Below are positions 17,481 through 26,252 of a stretch of DNA of 64,000 bases, piece by piece. Each line of letters starts with the position of its first letter. The stretch's first letter is position 1. Both the position numbers and the translations under genes were made by a program. The notes below the pieces were generated by a model that was given only the letters and a program-made list of their open reading frames with translations, had not been told where the DNA came from and did no database searches. Source of the DNA: Croceivirga sp. (GTDB lineage Bacteria > Bacteroidota > Bacteroidia > Flavobacteriales > Flavobacteriaceae); NCBI GenBank assembly GCA_028281025.1, contig JANQKR010000012.1, positions 1 through 64,000 on the forward strand. Reading direction: 5' to 3'.

Positions 17481-18023
17481 TTATTCGTATAAAGGGTTAT
17501 TATGGGTCCGTGCATTTTGCGGATATTCCAAAAACCAGGTCATTTTGTGGTTTTGCGGCCAATCTTTGACAAGTTTTCCGGTAGAGCGATCGTATACTTG
17601 GGCATTAAATGTTCCCTTGGTGGTCATAATACATTGCCAAATATGGCCTTCTTCGCTAAACGCCTGTTTATCAATGGCAATATAGCTTTTTAGCAAAGGG
17701 TGGGGATCGATTATGACCGATACATTTGAACCTTGGATTATACTGATGTACAAGGGTTCCGCAACATGCTCAAGTGTTAAAAGGGAATCGCCCAACTGTC
17801 TTTGCCAGCCCCAGCCTATTCTTACATCATATCCATTTCTGATTCCCGCGATCAGGGAATCCATACTGCCCTCCAAGAGTTTTCCGTTCCCATCATGTTG
17901 GTAAACGGACCTCCATCCAAATTCCATGGGGCTTGGATGTTGTGGTTTTGAAACTTCAGGATGGCATGATGAAACGATCATCATGAAAATGATACCGTAA
18001 ACAATAGTCTTGAATGCCCTCAT
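17481..18023 (-). CDS. Lipoprotein, paralogue of the downstream gene
   Basis: 180 residues. Lipoprotein signal MRAFKTIVYGIIFMMIVSSC20. The mature protein carries the same domain as the protein at 17015-17479 (GW-x-x-VY-x-x-D; G-x-x-D-x-L-I-x-x-I; VRI; TTKGTFNAQVYDRSTGKLVKDW; WFLEYP), with an extra C-terminal tail. Start 18023 is chosen over the in-frame ATG at 18071 because it places the lipobox correctly. The pair forms a two-gene unit: one lipid-anchored copy and one soluble copy of the same domain. No function can be named. Confidence 0.65.
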   Translation of the reverse strand: MRAFKTIVYGIIFMMIVSSCHPEVSKPQHPSPMEFGWRSVYQHDGNGKLLEGSMDSLIAGIRNGYDVRIGWGWQRQLGDSLLTLEHVAEPLYISIIQGSNVSVIIDPHPLLKSYIAIDKQAFSEEGHIWQCIMTTKGTFNAQVYDRSTGKLVKDWPQNHKMTWFLEYPQNARTHNNPLYE

Positions 18024-18207
18024 GAATTTGGTCTTTAGCTTGTTTTTAAAGATCTTAATAATAGTAACCATCCAGGATGCTTCTTAAGACTATTTTGTGA
18101 TTTGTTGACGAATTTGTGGGTAATCCCCGTTCCTTCTTAAAGCAATCCCATGTCTTTCAACCCAATAAACCTTTATTGGAGAACATTCCATGGAATCAAG
18201 AACATTT

Positions 18208-18708
18208 TCACCCCTTCCTGTCCGCCGACTTTCTACTCAATTCATAGACGTGGCAAGTTGTTCCATTAAAGTCCCTTTCTTCCAAGAATTTAAAACCTAA
18301 CCTCCTATAAAATCGATGTGCTTTGGTGTTGGTCTTCAGCGGATCGACCAAAATTCCATTTACTTTGGGATCTTGGAAGCACCTTTGAATTGCAAGTTCC
18401 ATCATACGTGTCCCGTAACCCTGGTTTAACTTGTTTTCCTCTCCTATCCATATGTCAATGGCCTTTTTATCTTGATCAACCTCCCCCCAGTATTGGGTAT
18501 CTTCATGGTATGGGTCAATTATTTGCAAAAATCCAATGGGTTCCCCAAGGTATTCCGCAACCAACTGTTCCCGCCATTCCGGATTTCGATGTAGTTCCGT
18601 TTCCCAATTCCAATCATCATCCGGGTCACAATCAATTACATGTTGTTTGGTGTCCCAGTATTTCAGCAATTCAAGGTCCTTTATAGTCGCTTTCCTTAAT
18701 TCTAACAT
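18208..18708 (-). CDS. GNAT acetyltransferase, AAC(6')-like
   Basis: 166 residues, cytoplasmic. The order of motifs fits the GNAT fold and in detail the aminoglycoside 6'-N-acetyltransferase-like group: GFLQIIDP, then DIWIGEENKLNQGYGTRMMELAIQRCF (acetyl-CoA loop Q-x-x-G-x-G/T as QGYGT), then VNGILVDPLKTNTKAHRFYRRLGFKFLEER. The D-P-x-x-x-N-x-x-A-x-R-x-Y-x-x-x-G-F pattern is characteristic of that group. Resistance activity is not shown: many chromosomal relatives act on other amines. Start 18708 (MLELRKATIKD) is preferred over 18723. Confidence 0.8.
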   Translation of the reverse strand: MLELRKATIKDLELLKYWDTKQHVIDCDPDDDWNWETELHRNPEWREQLVAEYLGEPIGFLQIIDPYHEDTQYWGEVDQDKKAIDIWIGEENKLNQGYGTRMMELAIQRCFQDPKVNGILVDPLKTNTKAHRFYRRLGFKFLEERDFNGTTCHVYELSRKSADRKG

Positions 18709-18763
18709 TGGCACACTCCACAATTGATTTTATAATGACGCATCATCCCGTCCCTACCTTTTT

Positions 18764-19279
18764 TTAAGCACTACACTTTTCAATTTTATAAAATAGGGTT
18801 GGCCTGTTATCTTCAATTCTTTTTTCCACAAATGACATTCCCAACCGTTGAGCTACCCTTTGTGAGGCTAAATGGGGCTCATCCGTAGCAGCTGTCAAAT
18901 ATTCAAAACCAAGTTGTTCAAGTGCATAGTTAATGATCAACCAACTGGCTTCGGTAGCGTATCCCTTTTTGGTATAGGGCTCCAAAAGGGCATAAATTAG
19001 TTGTGGTTGTGGCTCATCAAAAAAGTGCCATAATCCAACATAACCAATGGTTTTTCCGTTGCCCCTTAACTGGATTTTCCAAAGACCATATTGATCTTCT
19101 TCAAAATGTTTTAGGTTCTGATCCATAATTTCGTCTGCCGTGATGGCATCAATGCGTTCATCATCCCAGAGAAACTTTCGTATGAAAGCATCGTTGTTCA
19201 ATAGTTGAAACTCTTTGCTGTCTTCCAATATAAAGGGAAGTAACTGAAGTCTTGCTGTATTAAACTGAAAATCTTCCAT
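18764..19279 (-). CDS. GNAT acetyltransferase, RimJ/RimL type
   Basis: 171 residues. Typical RimJ/RimL-like start (FNTARLQLLPF), a central substrate-side region, the strand GKTIGYVGLWHF, and the acetyl-CoA segment ALLEPYTKKGYATEASWLIINYAL followed by EPHLASQRVAQRLGMSFVEKR. These proteins acetylate N-terminal or small-molecule amino groups in the cytoplasm using acetyl-CoA. It lies between another GNAT gene and an alpha/beta hydrolase gene on the same strand, with short gaps, so co-transcription is plausible. The specific substrate is not inferable. Confidence 0.85.
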   Translation of the reverse strand: MEDFQFNTARLQLLPFILEDSKEFQLLNNDAFIRKFLWDDERIDAITADEIMDQNLKHFEEDQYGLWKIQLRGNGKTIGYVGLWHFFDEPQPQLIYALLEPYTKKGYATEASWLIINYALEQLGFEYLTAATDEPHLASQRVAQRLGMSFVEKRIEDNRPTLFYKIEKCSA

Positions 19280-19317
19280 TCTACGACCATTTAATTCTTT
19301 CCAATTTTAATTGGAAC

Positions 19318-20379
19318 TCAAGACGGGTTCTTAGTGTCCACTTTGGACAAAATTCGGATCAATTCTTTATTAAATCGCTCCGGTTCTTCAAAGCAGGGGC
19401 TGTGACCCGATTTTTCAAACTTGATGAATTCCTTGATGGGCGCCTTGATATTGGCATGATATTCTTTGACCAATGCCCATGGTGTATTGTAATCATAAGC
19501 GCCCGATATGAAAAATACCGGAACTTCAAACTCTTTATAGTTCTCGGGGATATTATAGTTGTTGAAGTCGGGATCGTAGATAATATTTCCTGCCGAAAAT
19601 CCTGAACTTTTCCCATATCTGATCAAATCTGAAAAAGAATACTCCCTGGACAACCAAATATTGCGAATCCAATCCGAATAGTTTGTCCTCCCATAACGCT
19701 CTCCTCCCAATTTTAAAAGCCAATGTTTTTGCTCTACCAATCCCCAAAACCCATTTTTGTACATTGTCGAAAAATCCCCGGATTGCGGAGCGCCACTTTC
19801 ATGAAGTGCCTTCAAGGCCTTTTTATGGTTCCTTTCCTGGGCCTTTTCCAAGGTGTACTGATAGGAAAGCAGTTCGCCCCTGTAAGCTTCCAATTCCTGA
19901 CCTACACCCACATAGGCCATAAAGTCATCGGGATTTCGACCTATAGCATAAATCCCCAAGCGGGCTCCCCACGAATGCCCCACCAGGAACAGCTTTTCTT
20001 TTTGAAATCGCCTTTTGAGGTAGGATACCAAAAAATCGACATCCCGATTGTAGAGTTCGACCTTTATTTGATCTTTGGGGAAATCTTTTTTATAAGACTT
20101 TCCCGCGTTCCTTTGATCCCAATACACCACCGTGAAATGCTTTTCCAACTCCTTGTTATACTTGCGCAGCAAAGCCGTTGCCGACGCCCCTGGTCCACCA
20201 TGGAGGAAGAGCAGTACAGGGTTGCCCCTATCCTCTCCACGGATCAGGACATATTGTTTTGTGCCATTGATATCCAGGTAATTGATTTCAGCTATGCCAT
20301 TTTCCGTCCTTATCCGTTTGGTAGAGGAGCACGAAATGGAAAATACCGTTAGCAACAAAAGGAAAATATACTTCTTCAT
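19318..20379 (-). CDS. Alpha/beta hydrolase lipoprotein, proline iminopeptidase-like
   Basis: 353 residues. Lipoprotein signal MKKYIFLLLLTVFSISC17. The hydrolase core has the oxyanion motif HGGPG (60-64), WDQRNAGKS, the nucleophile elbow GHSWG (134-138, Ser136), an Asp in ISGAYDYNTP and the His in SGHSPCFEEP. The HGGPG and WDQRxxGxS pair are marks of the proline iminopeptidase/S33 group. The lipid anchor places it in the envelope, where it would trim peptides or esters. The start codon lies 1 nt after the stop of the upstream GNAT gene, so the two are coupled. Confidence 0.85.
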   Translation of the reverse strand: MKKYIFLLLLTVFSISCSSTKRIRTENGIAEINYLDINGTKQYVLIRGEDRGNPVLLFLHGGPGASATALLRKYNKELEKHFTVVYWDQRNAGKSYKKDFPKDQIKVELYNRDVDFLVSYLKRRFQKEKLFLVGHSWGARLGIYAIGRNPDDFMAYVGVGQELEAYRGELLSYQYTLEKAQERNHKKALKALHESGAPQSGDFSTMYKNGFWGLVEQKHWLLKLGGERYGRTNYSDWIRNIWLSREYSFSDLIRYGKSSGFSAGNIIYDPDFNNYNIPENYKEFEVPVFFISGAYDYNTPWALVKEYHANIKAPIKEFIKFEKSGHSPCFEEPERFNKELIRILSKVDTKNPS

Positions 20380-20380
20380 T

Positions 20381-20848
20381 TCAACCATTTTTAGATTTCA
20401 TTCCAAACCCGTTTAATTCGGTTTTCGCGATGATTTTAAACATTCCCGGACTATGTGTTCCACGTTCCTTGAATCCAAATTTTTCATAAAATCCTTTGGA
20501 ATCCCTTGCTGCCATTAAACCCACAAACGAATTGTTTACCGCCGTCCTCTTTAAATAACTTTCAATGTGTTCCATGATAAGCCTACCCAGTCCTTGCCCG
20601 CGATACTTTGGATGGACAATAATGTCCTGGACATGGAAGTAAATGGCCCCATCACCAATGACCCTGCCCATTCCTACCATATTTGGACCATCAAGGACCG
20701 CTACACCATACAGATCGTTTTCCAAAGCAATCCCTACGGCCCAATCCGCAATTGCGTCCCAATTGGTCTGCCCCCTTAACAGTTGATAGTCGGTCACCTG
20801 CAGCTTACGCTCTTCGACACGTATATTTTTTGGCCACTTTTCCTTCAT
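20381..20848 (-). CDS. GNAT acetyltransferase
   Basis: 155 residues. Core GNAT motifs: GMGRVIGDGAIYFHVQDIIVHPKYRGQGLGRLIMEHI (acetyl-CoA loop RGQGLG) and ARDSKGFYEKFGFKERG. This pattern matches small stand-alone N-acetyltransferases found next to regulators or hydrolases. Start 20848 (MKEKWPKNI) is chosen; the longer in-frame reading from 20959 lacks similarity to the family. It is the first gene of a likely minus-strand unit with the hydrolase (gap 1 nt) and two more GNATs. Confidence 0.8.
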   Translation of the reverse strand: MKEKWPKNIRVEERKLQVTDYQLLRGQTNWDAIADWAVGIALENDLYGVAVLDGPNMVGMGRVIGDGAIYFHVQDIIVHPKYRGQGLGRLIMEHIESYLKRTAVNNSFVGLMAARDSKGFYEKFGFKERGTHSPGMFKIIAKTELNGFGMKSKNG

Positions 20849-21034
20849 TTTCTTTGTGCTGAATTCATTTCCCCAAAATATAATGTACGGGAAAATGGGT
20901 TTTTTCAATGGTTCTAAAAATGACCAGGGAGCGCAATGTCTGCCCTGGCCATTACACAACTAAACACTGATTAGCTACTTACACACAGTTTTATAGGTAG
21001 GGTTGGTTAACCAGTATACTTTTCAACTCCAATG

Positions 21035-21610
21035 CTATTTGGATTGGAACTTGATCGTAAAGGCTCCATCAACCACTTCCGCCTTATCATCAGTATCCCG
21101 TATTACCGTAGGATTAACCTGAATATGATAAAGTACCCCTTCGAATTTTCCACTAATGACATCATTGTCAATACTGTCTATGGTGATTTTCACCTCATCC
21201 ACGCCCACACCGGAATAGAAACACAGTACATCCGGAGCGGCACAGGGGCCTTGTAGTTTTTTTACCGATTCGTCTACCCAGGTAACACTCCCTTCCACAC
21301 CGGTAACGTTATAGGGCAATGTTAGGTTCTCGATGTCCACACCATTGATTCTAAGGGTCCAAAAACCTTCACTATCGTCCTTTCCATTTTTAAAGGATTG
21401 GAGAAAAAGTGTTTTATCCAAACGGTTGAATACATTGACATTTCCATTACTTCCACCATCAAAAACGGTTTGTTCATATCCAGCGGCACCATTGTCTATT
21501 TTGGCCGCTATCGCAAATTCAGGTGGTAATGGTGATCCATTATCATCATTTTGACAGGACGAAAAAATAAGCCCCACCATTAAAACAATTGCAAAATTTC
21601 TAATTTCCAT
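21035..21610 (-). CDS. Lipoprotein of unknown function
   Basis: 191 residues. Lipoprotein signal ending IFSSC19, then QNDDNGSPLPPE, the usual acidic leader. The mature part is beta-rich, with GFWTLRINGVDIENLTLPYNVTG and a C-terminal segment (ITIDSIDNDVISGKFEGVLYH ... VDGAFTIKFQ). The pattern 'V-x-G-x-F-x-I-x-F' is typical of calycin-like Bacteroidota lipoproteins, but no family can be named. Two cysteines (PCAAPDVLCFY) may pair. It lies 23 nt downstream of the peroxiredoxin gene and is probably read with it. Confidence 0.7.
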   Translation of the reverse strand: MEIRNFAIVLMVGLIFSSCQNDDNGSPLPPEFAIAAKIDNGAAGYEQTVFDGGSNGNVNVFNRLDKTLFLQSFKNGKDDSEGFWTLRINGVDIENLTLPYNVTGVEGSVTWVDESVKKLQGPCAAPDVLCFYSGVGVDEVKITIDSIDNDVISGKFEGVLYHIQVNPTVIRDTDDKAEVVDGAFTIKFQSK

Positions 21611-21633
21611 TTTTCACTTTTTTAAATCAACAC

Positions 21634-22266
21634 TTATACTTGAGGGGTCAAGCGTAGATAGGGTTTTACCTCAACAAACCCCTTAGGGAACATTTTTTCC
21701 GCTTCTTCATTACTCACTGAAGGAAGAATGACACAATCCTCCCCATTTTTCCAATTTGCTGGAGTTGCCAGCGATTCGTATTGGGTCAATTGCAATGAAT
21801 CAATGACCCGTAGCAATTCTTCAAAATTTCGTCCTGTGGAAGCAGGATATGTTAAAATCAGTTTCACCTTTTTATCCGGGGCGATCATAAATACCGATCG
21901 TACCGTCATGGTAGCACCATCGTTGGGATGTATCATACCATACAACTGGGCCACTTTTCTTTCTTCATCCGCTATGATGGGAAAATTTACCCTGGTGTGC
22001 TGTGTTTCTTCAATGTCCTTTATCCATTCCAAATGGGAATCAAGTGGATCTACACTGATTGCCGCTACTTTTACATTCCTTTCATCGAATTCCTCTTTGT
22101 AATTGGCCATGGCGCCCAGTTCGGTAGTACATACCGGAGTAAAATCCGCCGGATGGGACACCAGCATACCCCAACTGTCCGCAAGCCATTCGTGAAAATT
22201 CAACGTTCCTTTGGTGGTCTTTGCCACAAAATCCGGGGCCATATCCCCTAATCTAACTGTGTTCAT
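21634..22266 (-). CDS. 1-Cys peroxiredoxin (Prx6 type)
   Basis: 210 residues, cytoplasmic. The peroxidatic site is ADFTPVCTTE with Cys46, and DERNVKVAAISVDPLDSHLEWIKDIE, the Prx6-specific stretch, follows. The long C-terminal arm (about 165-210, LATPANWKNGEDCVILPSVS) matches the 1-Cys Prx6 subfamily, which lacks a fixed resolving Cys and reduces hydroperoxides. Length is normal for the family. It is followed 23 nt later by a lipoprotein gene on the same strand. Confidence 0.92.
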   Translation of the reverse strand: MNTVRLGDMAPDFVAKTTKGTLNFHEWLADSWGMLVSHPADFTPVCTTELGAMANYKEEFDERNVKVAAISVDPLDSHLEWIKDIEETQHTRVNFPIIADEERKVAQLYGMIHPNDGATMTVRSVFMIAPDKKVKLILTYPASTGRNFEELLRVIDSLQLTQYESLATPANWKNGEDCVILPSVSNEEAEKMFPKGFVEVKPYLRLTPQV

Positions 22267-22366
22267 TTTTAATTGATTCTATTTGTACTAATTCGTTTTA
22301 CTATTGATGAATATTTTGTTGACCATCCCCATGATGGTTTTTTTGATTTTGCTTCATTTATACGGA

Positions 22367-22681
22367 CTATCGCCTTTCAATCTCAAATAACTCAATGCTT
22401 GGTAATGCCCCAATACGACCGCACTGGTGGGTTACACCATCAACCAGATCATAAATGATGTTTATCTTCAATCCATCTACCAAGTATTCGTTATCCAAGT
22501 TTAGTGGAAACAATAAATTGTCACTTTCGGTTTCAATAATGTAGTCATCACAACCCTCGGGTGGTGCAAGCAATCTAACAGTTGCTGCTACCATAAGTAC
22601 GTTCTCGGAGTCGTCATCGTCAAAACATGCCGAAAACATTAGGACCAATGCACTTAGGGTCAGTATACTTCTCTTTCTCAT
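22367..22681 (-). CDS. Small lipoprotein of unknown function
   Basis: 104 residues. Signal MRKRSILTLSALVLMFSAC19 followed by FDDDDSE. The mature domain of about 80 residues has two Cys (EGCDDY; HQCGRIG) that could bond. ATG 22681 gives the standard lipoprotein signal; the 22702 reading adds a leader. It is separated from the peroxiredoxin gene by about 100 nt and is upstream of it on the same strand. Function unknown. Confidence 0.65.
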   Translation of the reverse strand: MRKRSILTLSALVLMFSACFDDDDSENVLMVAATVRLLAPPEGCDDYIIETESDNLLFPLNLDNEYLVDGLKINIIYDLVDGVTHQCGRIGALPSIELFEIERR

Positions 22682-22977
22682 TTGTATTTCTATTTTGGTC
22701 ACTATAACAAAGTGAATTTATTTTGCTGCTTTCTTTTTAGTAGTATTCAACCAATTCGCACTGTTGACTTTCCATGCCGGCCTTATAAACTCAAATAGTA
22801 TTCTGACCATCTTTGTAATTTTTGTTCAAAATTGCGGTGTATAATGTTCCAATAAAAACATAGCTTGTTCGGAATACCGCATCCAGGACAAGTGGGCACT
22901 ATCCGGACAATGTCCTTTCCTAAAGTTTTATAGTGCCATGCCCCTTTGAAAGTTTCAGTTATTGGGTTTGATCTTTT

Positions 22978-23268
22978 TTATATTTTTTTGTTTTTGTATG
23001 CATAAACGGAACGTCGCAAAACCATGGATACCGACAGAATCCTTCGTTTTTTGATTTTATTTGTTCTGGACAAACCTAAGGTGGACACCACGTGAATAAA
23101 AGTGGGAAGTTGTGAAAAAGGGAATTCATGTCGTGAAAGCGCATATGCTACCCATGGGACATTAAATCCAATGTATGGAATACCACATTCAGGACAATTG
23201 AATACCATTTCCGATTTAAAAGTACCCCCATTCCGATCCTTTTCTAAAAATCGTAACGTATCAACCAT
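22978..23268 (-). CDS. Possible small protein with CPxCG motif (uncertain)
   Basis: A 96-residue frame whose ATG overlaps the stop of the serine hydrolase gene (TGATG at 23266-23270), the arrangement expected for translational coupling. It contains VFNCPECGIPYIGF, a C-x-x-C-G pattern as in zinc-binding small proteins, then a hydrophobic segment and a basic C-terminus (NKIKKRRILSVSMVLRRSVYAYKNKKI). Against it: only one CxxCG pair is present, the C-terminal half has poor codon-like structure, and no homologue is recognised. If it is not a gene, the stretch 22682-23267 is non-coding. Confidence 0.3.
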   Translation of the reverse strand: MVDTLRFLEKDRNGGTFKSEMVFNCPECGIPYIGFNVPWVAYALSRHEFPFSQLPTFIHVVSTLGLSRTNKIKKRRILSVSMVLRRSVYAYKNKKI

Positions 23269-24467
23269 CACTTCTTGGATATGGGATTGGGCCCTACCAA
23301 ACTCTTGAATATGCGTTCCATGGCTTCCTTGGATTGGACGATAGCATCAATTTTGCCATAATTGGCATTACAGGCCCATGATATGGCAATATCTTGATTG
23401 GGAAAATAGACCATGCTGGCAAAATAGCCGATGGCATCACCACTATGCAGATATGCTGGCCCATGATCCGTTATGATTTGAAATATCCCAAGACCATAAA
23501 ACGTCTCAAACCCATCGTTGTCCTTGTCATTTGGTGCCATCCAATCCATCATTTCGGACAGGGACGCTTCGGACAATACTTCACCTTGAAACAATTTTTC
23601 CATAAACAAGCTTAAATCCGAAGTATTCGAAATAAGCCCCCCATCCGCAGAATAGTAATCCCAACCACTATAATAGGTAGCATTGATAAGGTTTAGATTG
23701 CTGTATAAGTCAACATACCCCCTAATAATACCATGGGGAACGGGGTCCGTTGCAGCAAAACTCGTGTAACTAAGATCCAATGGACGGAAAAGCTTTTCCT
23801 CAAAAACCTTGTAAAAGGGAATTCCCGTAACCGCTTCAATAATCATCCCCAAAAGAATGTAATTGGTATTGGAATACCTTACATCCGTTCCGATCGGGAA
23901 ATACGCATTTTGCCCTCGGGAATACTCCAAAAGCTCTTCTGGTTGCCACGCTTTGACCAGATTATTCAACGAAGCGGTTTGGAACTTGGCATCCTGTATA
24001 TAATTGTGGATACCGCTGGAATGATTCAATAATTGCCGTATGGTGGATTTTTCAGCATTGGCAATTTCTTCAAAAACGGCACTTGGAAGATAGGTTGAAA
24101 TGGGGTCATCAAGCCCCAAAAGCCCTTCTTCCCATAGTTTTAGGATCGTAACGGCCGTAAATGTTTTTACGGTACTGCCGACCCTGGTACTATTGCAGGG
24201 TTTCAGATCCACATCACTGGCCAAATCACTTTTGCCCTTACTTACCGTGTACTGCCCTTCACTATTGCGTAGGCTGATCATCATGCCGGGAACCCCCTTA
24301 GTGATAAAATCTTGCGCCAAACCATCCATGGTATTTGCCAGAGGGTGTTGCAGGTTATTGGATGCAATCCCCGATTTGCATTCATAAAAGGAAGCTTCAA
24401 AAACTTCATCCTTTTCCGTACATGCGCACACAAAGGATAGCATTAAAAGTTGAAACATTTTTGCCAT
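23268..24467 (-). CDS. Serine hydrolase, class C beta-lactamase family
   Basis: 399 residues. The N-terminus (MAKMFQLLMLSFVCAC16) reads as a short lipoprotein signal. The penicillin-binding fold is shown by S98-T-V-K101 (SxxK), Y198-S-N200 (YxN) and H341-S-G343 (in place of KTG), the usual triad for the DD-peptidase/esterase branch of class C. A periplasmic esterase, D-aminopeptidase or DD-peptidase role is likely; true beta-lactamase activity cannot be claimed. The start codon overlaps the stop of the upstream barrel-like gene by one base (24467). Confidence 0.85.
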   Translation of the reverse strand: MAKMFQLLMLSFVCACTEKDEVFEASFYECKSGIASNNLQHPLANTMDGLAQDFITKGVPGMMISLRNSEGQYTVSKGKSDLASDVDLKPCNSTRVGSTVKTFTAVTILKLWEEGLLGLDDPISTYLPSAVFEEIANAEKSTIRQLLNHSSGIHNYIQDAKFQTASLNNLVKAWQPEELLEYSRGQNAYFPIGTDVRYSNTNYILLGMIIEAVTGIPFYKVFEEKLFRPLDLSYTSFAATDPVPHGIIRGYVDLYSNLNLINATYYSGWDYYSADGGLISNTSDLSLFMEKLFQGEVLSEASLSEMMDWMAPNDKDNDGFETFYGLGIFQIITDHGPAYLHSGDAIGYFASMVYFPNQDIAISWACNANYGKIDAIVQSKEAMERIFKSLVGPNPISKK

Positions 24468-25066
24468 TAGCGTTCGTTTTTTTCAAATGGATAAAATTTT
24501 AAACCTAAATGAAGGTTGGTATGCGCCATGAGTGGAATAAACCCCGGTGAATAGGGGTATTCCAACCAAGATTGGTACAATAAAAACAGTTCTGAAGAGT
24601 CGTTCTTTTTTGGATTGAACCGATATCCCAATCCCGTAGTGAAAGAGGGCATTAACCTGGAATTCCCCTTATCCCGTCCACTCCTGTATCCACCATTATC
24701 AAATTGAAATTCCTGCTGTGTACTGAAGGTATGTAAATAGCCCAGACCTATTTTACTTTTAAGATTCAACCCAAAAGAAGTCTTGTAATCCAATCCCAGT
24801 TCCAAATTGGCGTATAGCCCCTGAAACAGCTTACGATGAAACATGTACCCTATGGAGATTGAAGGATATAGCCTAAAATGTTTGCTTTCCTTCCAATGGA
24901 ACTCCGTTCCAATCTGGATTCCCGGATGGATAGGTGCAGTGATCAAATGATCATAGGGCACTGCTGTGGATTCATTGAAAATTGAAAGGGTCACCGGCTG
25001 TTGGGACCAGCCATTTTGCCCAAAAAACAGAATGCAGCACAAAACCGCGAATTGCATTGTCCTCAT
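24467..25066 (-). CDS. Outer-membrane beta-barrel-like protein
   Basis: 199 residues. Signal peptide about 1-21 (ending QNGWSQ). The mature sequence shows alternating hydrophobic/polar strands (RLYPSISIGYMFHRKLFQGLYANLELGLDYKTSFGLNLKSKIGLGYLHTF) and ends with HTNLHLGLKFYPFEKNER, a plausible last strand with terminal aromatic, as in small 8-10 strand barrels. The stop overlaps the start of the serine hydrolase gene by one base, so the two proteins are made together. Ligand unknown. Confidence 0.7.
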   Translation of the reverse strand: MRTMQFAVLCCILFFGQNGWSQQPVTLSIFNESTAVPYDHLITAPIHPGIQIGTEFHWKESKHFRLYPSISIGYMFHRKLFQGLYANLELGLDYKTSFGLNLKSKIGLGYLHTFSTQQEFQFDNGGYRSGRDKGNSRLMPSFTTGLGYRFNPKKNDSSELFLLYQSWLEYPYSPGFIPLMAHTNLHLGLKFYPFEKNER

Positions 25067-25174
25067 GGTAATTGATTGATGATGGACACAAAAGTAGGTA
25101 CGGGTATCTGCTAAAACTTCCGTAAGTTGAACTGGGGAATTGAACAGGACAAATAAGGGCCCAAAGCGGACATC

Positions 25175-25996
25175 CTAAGAATTATCCAACCATTTTAGGA
25201 ATTTGGTGGCATTCACCTTGGCTACATAAACTTCCTCGTCCGTAGACGGGGATAGTTTTATCTTTAGTCTTCTTGTTTTCGTTTTGGCACATTGTACGAT
25301 ACTCTCCCTGGAACTGATTATCTGTCGGTTGAGTTGAAAAAAGTCAGGGGCGGGCAAGGCTTTCCAGATAGTCTTAAAGGGCTGGTCGTAAAGATAATCG
25401 CCGCCTTTTTTTGTAATCAAAAAAGTAAACTTGTTGCGTTTAACAAAGTAGGCGACTTCGGATATTGGAATGTTTATGGTATGATGTCCTTCTTTTGCTG
25501 CAAAAGACTTCTTTTGAATCGCCCTTCCCCAGGTCTTGGGCGTTTTTGTACGGAAATACATAAACAGGTAGGTCATATTGATCAAAAGACACAATAAAAT
25601 GGTCAAGGGCAGCTCCAAATAGAAAATGGAACTTTCCGAAATCCGTACACCAAGGACCATGAGGTAAATCCATTCTGCGCAAACAACAAACAAGGACGGA
25701 ACCAAAAGGCCCAGGACCAAATGATATTTCAATGCTATTGTCAGGTTTTTATCGTCACCAAGTCTTTTGTAAATCCACGCAGAAATCCATTTAATATAGG
25801 ATCCACACCCATAGACACATACCAGTGCAAAAAGGACATCCGTATAATAACTTGGCATCCCCAGAAGTTTTAAGAGGGCATTATCATTACCAAAGTGTAC
25901 CGCAAGCAAAGCGAGAATGGGATACACAAAGAGGAACAACCATCCATCCCTTATTTTTCCTTCATCCAAGACTGTACTTTCCTTTTTGGGTTTCAT
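25175..25996 (-). CDS. Membrane-bound LytTR-type transcription regulator
   Basis: 273 residues. Four hydrophobic segments in the first about 155 residues (WLFLFVYPILALLAVHF; YTDVLFALVCVYGCGSYI; LVLGLLVPSLFVVCAEWIYLMVL; LELPLTILLCLLINMTYLFMYF) precede a LytTR DNA-binding domain (about 175-270) with PISEVAYFVKRNKFTFLITKKGGDYLYDQPFKTIWKALPAPDFFQLNRQIISSRESI. This is the common flavobacterial design of a regulator tied to the membrane without a receiver domain. ATG 25996 is used; the in-frame TTG at 26011 is less likely. Monocistronic, divergent from the AraC-type gene at 26253. Confidence 0.88.
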   Translation of the reverse strand: MKPKKESTVLDEGKIRDGWLFLFVYPILALLAVHFGNDNALLKLLGMPSYYTDVLFALVCVYGCGSYIKWISAWIYKRLGDDKNLTIALKYHLVLGLLVPSLFVVCAEWIYLMVLGVRISESSIFYLELPLTILLCLLINMTYLFMYFRTKTPKTWGRAIQKKSFAAKEGHHTINIPISEVAYFVKRNKFTFLITKKGGDYLYDQPFKTIWKALPAPDFFQLNRQIISSRESIVQCAKTKTRRLKIKLSPSTDEEVYVAKVNATKFLKWLDNS

Positions 25997-26224
25997 AGTG
26001 CCGTTCAGCAAATTGATTTCCCAAAATTAGCGGACTGTGACTGGAGTGAAAAAGACTTTGGCATTTTTTGGCCGTTGCCAAAGTCAGCCGTTCAATATTC
26101 ACATGGAAAAACATAAGGTCCCCGTTTTGAATACATGAGGTGTTTTTTCAAGTTTTGGGGCAAAAAAATGGAAATGCTTAACCAACCCTATTTCCATACA
26201 GGCGTCTTATCGTATAGCAAGTAA

Positions 26225-26232
26225 TATCTTTG
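26225..26232 (+). promoter_or_regulatory. Candidate -7 promoter element TATCTTTG
   Basis: This matches the Bacteroidota -7 consensus TAnnTTTG exactly and sits 20 nt before the start codon at 26253. No convincing TTG is found at the -33 position, so it is only a partial match. Confidence 0.3.
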
Positions 26233-26252
26233 GAGTAAGATTCTCAAGTATA

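Noticed and set aside
18208-18708. Calling the AAC(6')-like GNAT an antibiotic resistance gene
   Set aside because: Motif similarity alone does not show aminoglycoside activity, and no mobile element is near it.
23268-24467. Calling the class C family serine hydrolase a beta-lactamase
   Set aside because: The third motif is HSG rather than KTG, and many family members are peptidases or esterases.
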